A stretch of DNA of 64,000 nt from the NCBI RefSeq assembly GCF_036850765.1, contig NC_089490.1, positions 297,706,982-297,770,981 of the forward strand, given 5' to 3'. Below the pieces are notes generated by a model, which was not told the origin of the DNA, did no database searches, and was given only the letters and a program-made list of their open reading frames with translations. Below, in pieces: positions 37,681-49,578 of this stretch. The translations under genes were made by a program, and so were the position numbers. The DNA comes from Saccopteryx bilineata (taxonomy: Eukaryota > Chordata > Mammalia > Chiroptera > Emballonuridae). Position 1 is the stretch's first letter. Each line of letters starts with the position of its first letter.

Positions 37681-38510
37681 TGCCTTATGACACTTTCCTC
37701 TAGTTCTCTGGCTGCTTAATTCTTTTAAAGCACGTAGTTCTGGGAGAAAAATGGTCATGGGTTTTAGCCACAGCATACTACTCCCTCACGTCCTTCTCCT
37801 GCAGGTAATTTACCTACAATACATTTAAATTGAATTTATCTTAACTTAAAGGTGGTGGGTTGGTTGCACCATGGGTTGGGAGTTCCCATAGGTAAGTCTT
37901 TTCCCATGTAGACAGGTGAGACATTAGGTTTCCCAAATTTATGAAACCTAGCTATCTAGCCTTGACCTCCGCCTCTGTGAGGGCTCTTGTCTCTGGCTCT
38001 GAAAGGACTTCCCTCTCACTTCTAATAGGGTTAGAGCTGACTCTCTCTTGGGCCATCTGTCAGCCCCAACCTGCCTTGTGTCCACTGGTATAATTATTCC
38101 ACTCCTTTTCTAGAGTTCTTTGCCAATACCAAAGACAAATCACTCATGGCTGTGAAGAACACATCCTGCGTTCTAACCCCTCTCTTCCTGGAGAGTTTCA
38201 CAAAGTGAAACCTTCTACCTGAGGACAGCCACATGTGAAGGAACCATGTCAGTTCATCAACACTGTTGGACAGTTATGTGGAAACCCATGCCAGACTAAT
38301 AGCATCCTTCTTATACCCAATGAACGACCATCCTCAAATAAACAACCATGTCAACCACACTGAAAGCTGAACTCAAACCTCCCAGTGACTGGTTTTAGGG
38401 TCTTTGGAATTTTATTACAGGGGGGTTCAGCAATTTCTAGGCAATAAAGGATTAACAACACAACTAATATCTTGCTTCCCTCCCTGGTCCTTGCTAAAAG
38501 AAGATTTGGG

Positions 38511-38734
38511 GTTTTTTAATCTTATTTTTATTAATTTTAATGCAGTGACATTGATAAATCAGGGTACATATGTTCCAAGAAAACATCTCCAGATTATTTT
38601 GACATTTGATTTTGCTGCATACCCCTCACCCAAAGTCAAATTGTCTTCCGTCACCTTCCATCTGGTTTTCTTTGTGCCCCTCCCCTCCCCCCACTCCCTT
38701 TCTCTCCTTCCTCCCTCCCTCCCTCCCCATCCCC
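38511..38734 (-). mobile_element. 5'-truncated LINE-1 3' end (antisense)
   Basis: The minus strand reads a G-rich stretch, then a 3' untranslated tail ending taaaattaataaaaataag. The duplication ctaaaagaag occurs before (about 38494) and after (about 38733). The wording fits bat LINE-1 3' ends as remembered. Confidence 0.75.
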
Positions 38735-38846
38735 TAAAAGAAGTTTTAAAGCTTTTTAATTTATGTCTCCTAGCAAATACTTGGGAAAAGAAAACTAGAA
38801 AAAATCCTTACTGATGTATATGTCAGCAGTTTCCTATCTGCATTAC

Positions 38847-39091
38847 CTGGATCCACACGGACTCATTGGTGGGACCCGTGGCCATCAGCTTCTCCAGGTC
38901 TCCTTTCCTGTCGTACTGAAAGACGGTCCCTGCCAGCTTGTAGTTCCCATTCCACTGGATAATAAATCCTCCGTTGAGGTAATACTTTTCAGGGTCTTCA
39001 CTCCTGATGGCCAGAAAGTTTCCAGCTCCCTCCACCTCCATGACTCGTATGTCCCTTGCTCCTTTTGGAATCAGTGCGATGTCAACATAAC
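38847..39091 (-). CDS. ADAMTS12: ADAMTS12 exon: spacer 1
   Basis: Acceptor CTCCTTAG, donor GTAATGCA. The 245 bp (two bases plus 81 codons) encode a cysteine-free block: [60 protein letters not shown] and then [21 protein letters not shown] up to its last residue. This is the ADAMTS spacer, a beta-rich module used for substrate recognition and matrix binding. NES is a potential N-glycosylation site. The near-identity to human ADAMTS12 in this block is one of the strongest arguments for the paralogue call over ADAMTS7. Confidence 0.96.
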
Positions 39092-40252
39092 CTAAGGAGA
39101 TAAGATACTACAGTGAATGAAAGAGGCATGCCTGCTTAGCTAAACAGTCTGTTTCTGACCCACTGTCCATCTTAGCATTTGGTGCCCTTGCTCTCCTTCT
39201 GGGGTTGGTGGATGTACTAAGCACAGAGAATTTGAAAGAGCTTGGCCACAAGCCGAATTCTCAGGAGCTCTGTGACTCAGTGTGTAAACAGTTTTGCAAG
39301 GAGAGATGAAATAAGTACAGACTGCACTCTGAAGCTTTTGTGGTTGATTCAGCACCTATTTTTCTGTGATTTTATGTTACTAGTTCAGAATTTTAATCCC
39401 CTTGCTAGCTTTCTAATAGCATCTCCGCTCCCCCATCTGTTGCTGTTGTCAGATTAACCTTCCTAACATTGCACTGGATACATCTCTTGCTCATCCTCAT
39501 TGCCTGCAAGTTAGAGACAGACTGCACATGACAGAGACCCCAACCGAGAGAGGCGTAAAACGAGAAGTGAGTTTCCCTCTGTCTGTTCCCAGTCCTCGTA
39601 TCAAAGATAACTACAGTTAACAGTTTATTGGGTTCTCCCATAAAATTTTTTATACATACACATCATTTTTTAAGCAAGTGGGATCATATTATAGGAGCTA
39701 TTAACTATCGCCTTTTAAATTTAATGTCTTTCTTTTTTTTTTTTTTTTTGAGCATTCAACAACTGCAAAAATGACATAATCTCATTATGGGTGCCCTGTA
39801 ATGAATATTTAGGAGGAAGGGAATGGTTACCAACCTCTTTACCTAAAAAATGAGGAAACTGAGTTTCCAAGAGAAAAAAAAACCTATGGCACATCACACA
39901 GTATTTTAAAGGGAAAATGTGGTGGGTAAACCAGAGATGAAAATCAAATCCTCTCATGTGTCTTGTCCTCACAAGCCTTCCTTACAGAAATGAGATACAT
40001 ATTAAAAAGTTGCAGGAGTGAAGAGCTATTGAGACATTAGTTCTATTTCAAGGGAAGGGTTTCAGGGTTAGTAAGTCTATCTCCAAAGTATTAAGAATAA
40101 TGGACATATTTATTCAGCAAAATCACTTTTCTTCCATTTTCTCCATTTTGAATTCTTTGAAAGTCACAATCTGCTAAAAACAAACAAACCACAGCAATCA
40201 ATCTTGTCCTCCATTCTTAGTCCCCTGCCACGTCAATATGTCTGTTTGTTAC
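39092..40252 (-). other. ADAMTS12: ADAMTS12 intron between spacer 1 and cysteine-rich exon
   Basis: About 1.2 kb. Apart from a T-run near 39731 I recognise no repeat or gene. Confidence 0.7.
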
Positions 40253-40373
40253 CAGATCCTTCCTTCTGTTTAAACATCTTCCTCACGGTCTGGCAGGCAG
40301 AGCCGTCACCGAGGCACACCCCGCAGCGGTCCTCTGTGGCGTTGGAACCAATCTCAAAGTCACAGCCAACCAT
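40253..40373 (-). CDS. ADAMTS12: ADAMTS12 exon: cysteine-rich to spacer 1 junction
   Basis: Acceptor CCCTGCAG, donor GTAACAAA. The 121 bp read [40 protein letters not shown] and the first base of Gly. DRCGVCxGDGxxC is the conserved end of the ADAMTS cysteine-rich domain, just before the cysteine-free spacer. NAT is a potential N-glycosylation site. Phase joins perfectly with the spacer exon at 39091. Confidence 0.95.
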
Positions 40374-41414
40374 CTGCAGGGAGAGACGCTGAGAATGAAT
40401 GACACCGGCAGGAGATGTCCCACCTGCCTTGGACCTCGGACTTGTCCTTTCCCCCTTTGCTCTTGATGAGACAGTGGCTGCAGGCAGAGATAAGCACAAA
40501 TGCCTCCTTTTCTGGTGAAGCAGAGAAACAACTAAAGATCCCACTGGAGGTAAAGGAAACACTTGCTTAGAGGAGATACGGGTACATAGCGGGAGGGTCT
40601 CCCCTGAGTCAGAGGCAGGAGTAAACACAGTTCCAAAAGTTTAACTGTAAAACTGTCTTAGAATCAAAGTGGATGGAGCAGCAGGTCTCTTTTGGATAAG
40701 GAGACCTCAGGGCCCTCCTCTCCCCAGGACTTCCATGGGTCATGCAATTACTCCACCTGTAACTGGGCTGTTCTCTCCCTTTCCATCCCTCAATGGGCTG
40801 TTCTGAGGACTAAGTAAACCAGCAGGCATCAGAGGAAGGCCAGCTTAATGCTGAGGCAAGACAACTCCAGTCCGTGAGGGATGAAAGCTCAGACCTGCAG
40901 GCCCATCAGCAGACCCTTCAGAATGTCCTGTGAGCCCAGCCGCTGCCGCCCTTCACACTCAGCCACACCCCCGCCGTCCTGACCTCTTTCTCTCCAGCCG
41001 CACAGGAAGAACTGGCCGATTCTCCCCTGAGCCAAGAACAATCTCGCCTGTGTGCTGGACCAAACCCCTTCTCAGTTTCTCTCTGTCCATTGATCCTCCT
41101 GAATCACCATCTTTCCCTCTCCCCTGAACCCTTCTCTCTCTCTTGTCCATCAGTATGGCCAGGTCTTTCCCGTCCTAAAATTCTCATTCTGGAAAAGCAG
41201 AGCATCAGTGCTCGGTAGCATCAGATACCGAAGAATCGTGACACAGACTGAGAGTCACGAAACACGGGAGCTGCCCTTGAACTTGCCTGGCTCTTGCTTT
41301 CTTTCCTGGCCTCTGCTCCTCACCACATGTCAGGGGTAAAAGAAAGAGGGAAAGCTATACCAGATTCTGTGAGTTAGATTTTTTTTTTCTGTTTGAAAAG
41401 AATTGTATCCAGCA

Positions 41415-41662
41415 CTGTATTTCCCCATGTATAAGATGCTCCAATGTATAAGAAGCACCTTAATTTTGGGTCCTGAAATTTGAAGAAAAAAAAAGTATTA
41501 CATAAAGTTATTGAACTCAATTTTTATTCATCATAAAATTCACACAAGTGCGAAAAAGTGGGAAATGCAAGTAAAAAACTACAATCACTGTATAAGATGT
41601 ACCCAGTTTTTAGACTCCAAATATTTCAGAAAAAGGTGCATCTTATACATGGGGAAATACGG
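41415..41662. mobile_element. Palindromic mariner-like DNA transposon (non-autonomous)
   Basis: Left end ctgtatttccccatgtataa and right end (reverse complement) ccgtatttccccatgtataa differ at one base in the first 20; the match extends to about 25 bp. Flanks are CA and TA, consistent with a TA target. 248 bp, no coding capacity. Confidence 0.78.
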
Positions 41663-42557
41663 TAAGTTTATTTTCTCTCTCAAAGGTAATTCCCTTCCTT
41701 ATTTTAAAGCCACCTCAAATTGACTGAAAGGAAGAACAGTTTGGGTCATTAAATATACCCCCACACACACCAGCTAACAGAGAACAACTGCCCACTGACA
41801 GAGACAGCCCCACTCCTCACATTAACCATCTCTGATTTCCTTTCGGTCCATAGACTGTGCTACTTGACCCAGTTGGGAAAGAAAAGTGCTAAGAGATTTA
41901 AAAACTTAGTCACGCTCATCACAATGGAATAATAAGCAATCAGGACCCAGTCTTTCACCAGGCCTGGAGCCCTACATGAGTGAATAAACAAGAGGTATTC
42001 TTACTAATTTTCATGTTTAGCTTGTAACGTTGTTTTATTTGTAAATTCTCAAGTCACTGAGAACTGAAACACCAACTGGCACCATGACCAAATCCTCCTG
42101 TAATGTTGTCATTTCTTTCCACAATCCCTTGGCAAAGGTAAGGGCTGGAAGAATGTCTGGTTCTACAGTGAAATTGATTCCCAGCCAATGAAACTTCAAG
42201 TGTGACAATAGTTAAGAAAGATTCATGCTTAACAGAAAGGAACAGGTAGATGATTTTGCCTTTTAATAAATGGGACAGCAGCAATGATACTTCCCTCACC
42301 ATAATTCTGAAGACTAAGAGATAGGATCTGGAATTCGGGAGAGAGAGCTGGCCCAGAGAAATTAACTTGAGGTGTTCAGAATATCATTGAAATGGCCAAA
42401 GTGGCCTTGTGAGAGAACAAAGAAGGTGCAGGACAGTTTCTGAGAGGCGTGAGAGAGAGACCTAACTGAGGACAGGTGGGAGGGTGGCCAGGGAAGGGTA
42501 AGGACTCAGCAGGGATTGAAGACTCTGACTTTGTAAGGACACAAATTCACAAAGGTG

Positions 42558-42588
42558 ACTTTTTATTATTATTATTATTATTATTATT
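42558..42588 (+). repeat. TTA trinucleotide repeat
   Basis: About nine TTA units. Confidence 0.95.
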
Positions 42589-42923
42589 TTAAGAAGTACA
42601 TAGTAGGCTGCCAATAAGATAAAAAAATGGTTGTGGTTGGGTTGACCAGAACCAGGGTCCTGGATGAGAGACTGATGGAAGTTCTAAAGAGGAGCCATCT
42701 AGGGGACCGTCGATGTGATAGCTCAGGGCGTCTGGGCTCTGCGGGAAGGAACCTAGGCCCAGGCCATGCTGACTGGGAGAACAGGGAAGAGTAAAGGGAC
42801 TGAAAATCTCGGGACTGGTGACCAAGAGAAGAGGTGACAGGCCAGGAAGTTTAGCAGGATGTCTTAAGACAGTCCGTAAGATTGCAGAGCAGGGAAAGTA
42901 GTGATTAAATATGAGAAAGATAG

Positions 42924-43325
42924 GCCCTGGCCGGTTGGCTCAGTGGTAGAGCGTCGGCCTGGTGTGCAGGAGTCCCGGGTTCGATTCTCAGCCAGGGCAC
43001 ACAGGAGAAGCGCCCATCTGCTTCTCCACCCCTCCCCCTCTCCTTCTTCTGTCTCTCTCTTCCCCTCCCGCAGCCAAGGCTCCATTGGAGCAAAGTTTGC
43101 CTGGGCGCTGAGGATGGCTCTGTGGCCTCTGCCTCAGGCGCTAGAATGGCTTTGATTGCAGCAGAGCAATGCCCCAGATGGGCAGAGCATCGCCCCCTGG
43201 TGGGCATGCCCGGTGGATCCCAGTTGGGCGCATGCAGGAGTCTGTCTGACTGCTTCCCCGTTTCCAACTTCGGAAAAATACAAAAAAATAATTAAATAAT
43301 TAAATAGATAAATAAATAAATATAA
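42924..43325 (+). repeat. tRNA-derived SINE, family B
   Basis: Full-length copy with an AAAT-rich tail. Flanks atgagaaagat and atgagagagat form an imperfect duplication. Confidence 0.88.
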
Positions 43326-44090
43326 AAATGAGAGAGATCCTGAAAAGTCAAAGTTTATATTTATGTATTTGATAAACAAGCTTAGGAGTTCAGTCCAAGT
43401 TAAAAAAAAAAAATGAGGGAAGGCACAAATAGTGATCTCCTAGAACAAATTCAGTTTTGATCAAGCCTTGATAATTCCCTTGACAACAATCTGCAAATCT
43501 AACATGCCAAAAATGTTGGCAAATATAATTTCAAAATAGACAGTAGAATGTGTGAACAAAAAAAATATAATAAGTATTTATATAAATATAAGACAACATA
43601 TTTCCATATCCACAAAGAGAATGGATTAGACAAACAACTGTATACATTTTCTGATGGTGTATCTTTTTATTTCAATACATGTTCAATTCCCTCACCAAAA
43701 TAAAAAACAACTTTGTTGTAAATGAATAAGACTAACAAAGCTGAAAATTTCTACAACCTGGACTTTTGGAAGAGAAATTATATTTAGGTAATTAAGGTTA
43801 ATTTGATATAAATAATTTTTCAGTGTAAAAACTTAGCTCAGTGTGGTATAGACAGAAAGTGGGTAGTCATGACTTCTAAAGGCCTTAACTGGTTTCCAGA
43901 AAGAGAAAGGCAAGCTGAGAGAATATGGCTTACTCTATTAAAGTGATTTACTTGGTTTTAAAAGAGGCACCCCTTATATTTTTGTTTAAAATGCTTATGT
44001 TTCCCATCACAGGCTAAACATGCCTCTATGCATGCAAAGGTAGTTAGGTCTAAGAGACCATTCCGGTGTTACATTCATTCTCCGTGATGT

Positions 44091-44275
44091 AAGTTCTCAG
44101 CCCTAGCTACATATGGCCATCAGCTGGGGAGTTCTTCAAATATCAATGGTCAGGCCGCAAATTCCAGAGGTTCTGAATTTTGAGATCAAGCCAGACATCA
44201 GTAGTTTTAAAAGCTCTCCAGGTGATTCTAATAGGCAGCCAAGCCTGAGAACCTGAGAACCGCTGCTTTAGACAA
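44091..44275. mobile_element. MER5-like hAT element
   Basis: tctccaggtgattctaatag and the terminal gagaaccgctgctttag match the end of MER5-type hAT-Charlie elements. Confidence 0.6.
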
Positions 44276-44654
44276 TGGAGGGCTGTTTGGGACCAAATGA
44301 ACTAAATCAACCTTCCCCACTCTGGGGAGCACATCTAGCCTAAAGCTTATTACTTATTTTTGGCTCTCTGTAAACAGTGGTAATTCATGAGTCTGAAAGA
44401 GAATTTTGTCTGAGCTTTTTCAAATCTAGAGTCTGACTGTGGTCGGCTGTCCGCTCACTCATTCCTGGGAATCACCATGCAGCCTCCTGTGCTTTGGTCA
44501 GTTCCCAAACGAGTCAGAGCCAACTTCAAGGTGGTAAGTGCACCTTCCCAGGGAGCTGAACAGTTATGGGCAGGAGCTTTTTTACAGTGGCAATTTGATC
44601 CGGTGGGAAAGAAAATATGATAAATATTTGCAAAAATAAATAAAATGTAGTATG

Positions 44655-44850
44655 AATTTATTGTGTGCCAGGTCTCTGTTATGGGCTTCACATAGGTGTT
44701 ATGGGCTTACTTAATCTTTTTGACAACCCCAACTGGGAAGGTATATTAATATCTTGATTTTACAAAAGGCAGCAGAGCCTTAGAAAGGTGCACAGGGCTA
44801 TACCGCTAATAAGTAACGGCAATGAGTTCCCATTGCAGAGCCTGAGCACT
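44655..44850. repeat. MIR-like fragment
   Basis: ttattgtgtgccaggtctct, gattttacaaaaggcagcag and cagggctataccgctaataa follow the MIR antisense order. Confidence 0.55.
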
Positions 44851-45614
44851 AAAGAGCTATACATTTTATTAATGGTTAAGTAGGTATTTCTACAGTATAG
44901 CTTTTCTTTCATTAACTAAAAATGATTGATGATTTAATCCATCATTGACTGATTAAAACTGAGCTTTATGCCTGGGTGTGAGATCACAACACCTGTTCAT
45001 TATTTCCTTGCAAACAAACTGGGAGCACGGGGAAGGACTTTCTCAATGGTTGTACACATGAAAGCATTAACAAGTTGGGTCTCAGTGATTTGTATAAAGG
45101 CAGAGGCGAGGACAAGCTGAACAGATATCAGAAGACCTGATTTAGAACTACCTTCCCTGCCATCTCTCTCTTCCTAAGAAGATCCTCTCGCTAATCAATG
45201 GAGAATTAAGTGTAAAAGTGCTTTGTGAAAAGCACCATATAAAATAGCATTAATTTCTGGGGGGGTTTTCCCCTAAAATTTAATGACTGTTGGCAAGTAA
45301 CCAATGAACAATGCCACGGAAATAATCTGGTTTGCCTTTTCCTGACAATCCCTCCGTTAATTTGGTTCTTCTTCAATGTGACCCTCCTCCATGCCTAAAA
45401 TAATATCCCAGAGCACATCGACAAATCAAGGCATGAAGACAGCAGGTCCAAACCCTGTCCCTAATATGCACTGAGAAGTCTTGCCTCACAGACCAAAAAT
45501 AAAACCCAGACCACATCCATATGCCACAAAAGCACAAGGTTCAAAAGCCTAACTTCTTGAATTAATGAAAGCATGATTTTATAAAGTGGTAGATTAAGGA
45601 AACATACCCAATAC

Positions 45615-45748
45615 CTTACATATGCCATTAATACAGACATTTCTGCTGCTGCCGCCTTCAAAGCAAGGGGTCCCGTCGATGACAGCATCCAGCATTTTCT
45701 CGGAGAACTGGCCGTCCACGGGTCGGCAGTAGAGCTCGCAAGGATGGA
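45615..45748 (-). CDS. ADAMTS12: ADAMTS12 exon: cysteine-rich domain
   Basis: Acceptor CACTCAG, donor GTATTGGG. The 134 bp read [38 protein letters not shown] and INGICK, ending on a codon boundary. This is the middle of the cysteine-rich domain; DGTPC and NVCINGICK are hallmark motifs of the family. The donor is suboptimal at +4 to +5 but follows AAG. The neighbouring sequence on the intron side is unremarkable apart from a short TTTG-type repeat near 45900. Confidence 0.94.
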
Positions 45749-46600
45749 CTGAGTGAGAAAGAGACAAGTCCTTGTAAGTCGGCCTTTTAGGCCGGCACTC
45801 TTCCCCCAGGATTCTTTTGTACCTACAGCTCTGACCCCAAATGTCATTAATCTGGAGATCGCCATCTTTTAGCGTTCCATGACATGCTAAAAAGTAAGGC
45901 TTTGTTTGTTTGTTTGTTTTTTGGTCAAAGACTTTTACAACAAATTAAATTGGAAAGATTGCTTTACAATGTTATGCCCTTTGTTATAAATAAATTCAGC
46001 ATTGAACGGTGCTTGTGAAAATAAGGCCCTGCGCACCTGGGGTTAGCCTAGAAACGAAGTAATGTCAACCACTGATACAGGATTTAAGGTCAGCATGACA
46101 CTTGCCCACCGTTTGCAACAAGGTAAGTAGAACTCCAGGGAGAAGTGGTTCCTTCCAAGGGGACCCACTCATCACTAACACCAAAACTACGATCATAACC
46201 TACCCCCTCCAACAAAATTCTCCCTATTCTCCTCAAGCCCAGTAAGTCTTTGGACACAGATTCAGAGACACACTCAAAGGGTCTGCTTTTAGGCTGATGC
46301 TGAAGACAAGGCTTATCATAATGGTCCATCCCCTCATGCTGGGTCCAACACTGAATCCATTCCAAGGTTCAATTTTCTATTCCTTATGAATGAAGATAGG
46401 GTGATCTACAGCGCAGAACTGTTCTAAATGGTTACTTAATAAAATATATATCTAAACATAGGCATTTGGAGTAACCAGAAAGATAGGTAACTTTAAAAAT
46501 ATATAAATGAATAGGTTGAAATTTTAATAAGTAATACATGTATATTCTAAGAAGAATTGCAAAGAGTAATTTTCTTTGGAATGCTATGTCTTGTTTTCTT

Positions 46601-46914
46601 TCTCTTTTTTTGTGACAGAGACAGAGAGAGGGACAGAAAAGGACAAACAGACTCGAAGGGAGAGAGATGAGAAGCATCAATTCTTCATTGCAGTACCTTA
46701 GTTGTTCATTGATTGCTTTCTCATATGTGCCTTGACCGAGGAGCTACAGCAGACTGAGTGACCCCTTGCTCAAGCCAGCAACCTGGGGCTCAAGCCGGTG
46801 AGCCTTGCTCAAACCAGATGAGCCCACGCTCAAGCTGGAGACCTTGTGGTTTTGAACCTGGGTCCTCTGCATCCCAGTCTGATGCTCTATCCACTGCACT
46901 ACTCCCTGGTCAGG
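46601..46914 (-). repeat. tRNA-derived SINE, family A (antisense)
   Basis: Perfect 16 bp duplication tatgtcttgttttctt at 46585-46600 and 46915-46930. Antisense head ends at cctggtcagg. Confidence 0.92.
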
Positions 46915-47579
46915 TATGTCTTGTTTTCTTTATGTGAAGAACTTATGAATGTCTTCTTGAGACAGGTCCTTTTGGGATCTCTGATGGATCTGTTTATTAG
47001 GTGAAGGACTCTTAGTTTCTTGATGGTGTGACCAGCTGAGAGCTCAGAGACCCCAGCTATAGGGCCATTTGCTATTGACCCACCTCCGTGTAGATGGACA
47101 ACAGATGCAAAGGCAGAATGCACAACTCTAGGCATGGCTTCTCGTGGATGCAATGATCCATGGGTAAAGTAATGAAAGTTCAAAACACAGAAAAATAACT
47201 GAGAGCAAAAGCTCCAAACACTGAAACACTGGACAAACCTGAGCCGAGGTCAAGAGCATGTGTCCAGAGCTTAAAGAAGTAAGGTAAAAGCAAAGAAAGA
47301 ATGCTGGCTGATTTACATGAGGTGCTGTGGATGAGTTGTCTGGGAAAATGAACAGTCAAAATGAGCTGGAGGGATCACTGGACAAAGAGCCAATGGAAAA
47401 GGGCCAGGTGACCCAGGGACAAGGCATGACTCGAATTGCTGTGAATCTTCATTCCTGGAAGCATAATTAGCTTTGTCACTGCCTGAGCTGGAGCAGAAAG
47501 TACTTAGAGCAATTCTACTGCTAGTAGAGAACACCATCCCCACGTGTGGAGTCCAGGGAATCATTTAAGAAACAATGGG

Positions 47580-47965
47580 GGCCCTGGCCGGTTGGCTCAG
47601 TGGTAGAGCGTCAGCCTAGTGTGCAGGAGTCTTGGGTTCGATTCCCAGCCAGAGCACACAGGAGAAGTGCCCATCTGCTTCTCCACCCTTCCCCCTCTCC
47701 TTCCTCTCTGTCTCTCTCTTCCCCTCCCGCAGCCAAGGCTCTATTGGAGCAGAGTTGGCCCAGGCGCTAAGGATGGCTCTATGGCCTCTCCCTCAGGTGC
47801 TAGAATGGCTCTGGTTATAACAGAATGACGCTCCAGATGGGCAGAGCATCGCCCCCTCGTGGGCATGCCGGGTGGATCCCGGTCGGGCGCATGCGGGAGT
47901 CTGTCTGACTGCCTCCCCATTTCCAACTTCAGAAAAATAAATAAATAAATAAATAAATAAATAAA
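47580..47965 (+). repeat. tRNA-derived SINE, family B
   Basis: Perfect 13 bp duplication aagaaacaatggg at 47567-47579 and 47966-47978. The tail is an AAAT microsatellite. Confidence 0.92.
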
Positions 47966-48464
47966 AAGAAACAATGGGCTATCAGGAAGGGTAGAGGCAG
48001 GGGAAATACTTTAAGACCTTGATTTAAGCTTTAGAATTTGGATTTGGGCTTTTTATACTTGGACGCATAGCCAAAAAGAGAAAGCAGCCCTGAATAATAC
48101 TGGGGCTTTTCTGAATGAATGATCTGTTCCAGGCTGCTGGGATGGCCTTGAGACTAGGGGTGCCCAGAGTGCACATTTTAAGAAGGCTTTAATTCTCAGC
48201 GTTGTATAAATGGTCGCCAGAGCAGGTAAGCCCCATCTAAAGGCCAGCATTGCACTGAATTCCGGAATGGCGGAGTTCCAATGTTTGCCTCAGTTTCACT
48301 TCTTCTGGGCTTGTGATGTCTGACTCACTTTCTAAATAATACAACTGTCCAGAGATTTTTGCTAGTTTTATTTACATAGTTAAAGGGAATTTTGCTTGTT
48401 GAAATAGCAGCCAATATATTATTTGAACAGTATTTCCAGATCCCGTTGTGCTCTGTAGTGGTTG

Positions 48465-48610
48465 CCTCATATTTTAACAATCACAACCACCCATGATTCG
48501 TTCTTTTATTATTCCCATTTCACAGATGAGAAAATTTAGGCAAAGAGAGATTAAATTCCCAAGATCTCACAGTATAAGCAGCAGAGCTAAACTTGGAGGT
48601 TTAGCATAGA
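48465..48610. repeat. MIR-like fragment
   Basis: attcccatttcacagatgag and gatctcacagtataagcagc are typical of MIR. Confidence 0.6.
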
Positions 48611-49562
48611 GCCCTCACTACTAACCCCTAACCTACAGGCACAGAATTTTCTTTAACAAAAAACTAACATCTTTGATGAGGATATTTAAAGTGACCATTC
48701 TTCACGTTATTGGGCGATGCATACATTTATGGATCACATCTGAGGAGCAAACTTAGTAGAACACCAACTGGACTCCATTTTAATACTTTCATGGGGCTTA
48801 CATATGGTGAGAATCACCGGCCTCTGGAGCCATTGACTTCTTTTTTTCCAACAAGACCTTGCCAATAAAGCCAATAAATACCAGGATTTTATTAAGCATA
48901 GATTTTGTAAGTTCAAGTATATGATGGTTAAAAATAAATCAGTGAGATTTATAGAAACTATTTAGATGAACAGAAAAATTTGACATTAAGCTTCTAGATG
49001 GTGTTAGAGACTTATATGAGTAGCAGCATCTAATTTTTTTGTGGGTGTTTGGTTCCACCCGATTAAAAAAAACCTTGACTTATAGATTAACAGTTATTAA
49101 TGATAATAGCTCTGAACAACTCAATTTGCAATTTCAGATTTCTCAGTTAAACTGTGTTGATGGGAGACTTAGATCTAAGTTCTACAGAAAACCACATTTA
49201 TTTGACTGCATAAGATAATGTATTGGTGGTTTCTGATATTTTAAATTCTGACATAATATTTTTGGATGTAAGCATTGTTCTTTATTGCACTTTTTAAAAT
49301 AGTTAATTTTTTAAAAAAATGTGAAATTAGCATCAAGTAATTTTGAAGCCCTGGAATTTCATGAAACAGAGTTTGAAAACTCCAAGGCTTTATGGAGTTT
49401 CTATGCTTATTCCAAACGTAAAATCCATGATTCTTTTTCAGTCATTGGCTACTAAGCAAAACTACCAAAGTTCATATACCAAGACACAACACTGTCCACT
49501 GCGTGAGCAGAGCACTCTGCTGTACACTTATTTCATTCTCTGGTGACTTCTAAGGGAAGGCT

Positions 49563-49578
49563 GGGGGGGGGGGGGGGT
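49563..49578 (+). repeat. Run of 16 G
   Basis: A homopolymer of 16 G (C on the transcribed strand), prone to length error in sequencing. Confidence 0.95.

Larger units (their letters stand above)
36906..38846 (-). other. ADAMTS12: ADAMTS12 intron inside spacer 1
   Basis: About 1.9 kb with a palindromic DNA transposon (36983-37215), a MIR-like fragment (37480-37680) and a LINE-1 3' end (38511-38734). The middle 37690-38490 shows nothing I can name. Confidence 0.75.
40374..45614 (-). other. ADAMTS12: ADAMTS12 intron in the cysteine-rich domain (first)
   Basis: About 5.2 kb with a mariner-like palindromic element (41415-41662), a TTA microsatellite, a SINE (42924-43325), a MER5-like hAT fragment and a MIR-like fragment. 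40400-41400 and 43400-44090 show nothing recognisable. Confidence 0.75.
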
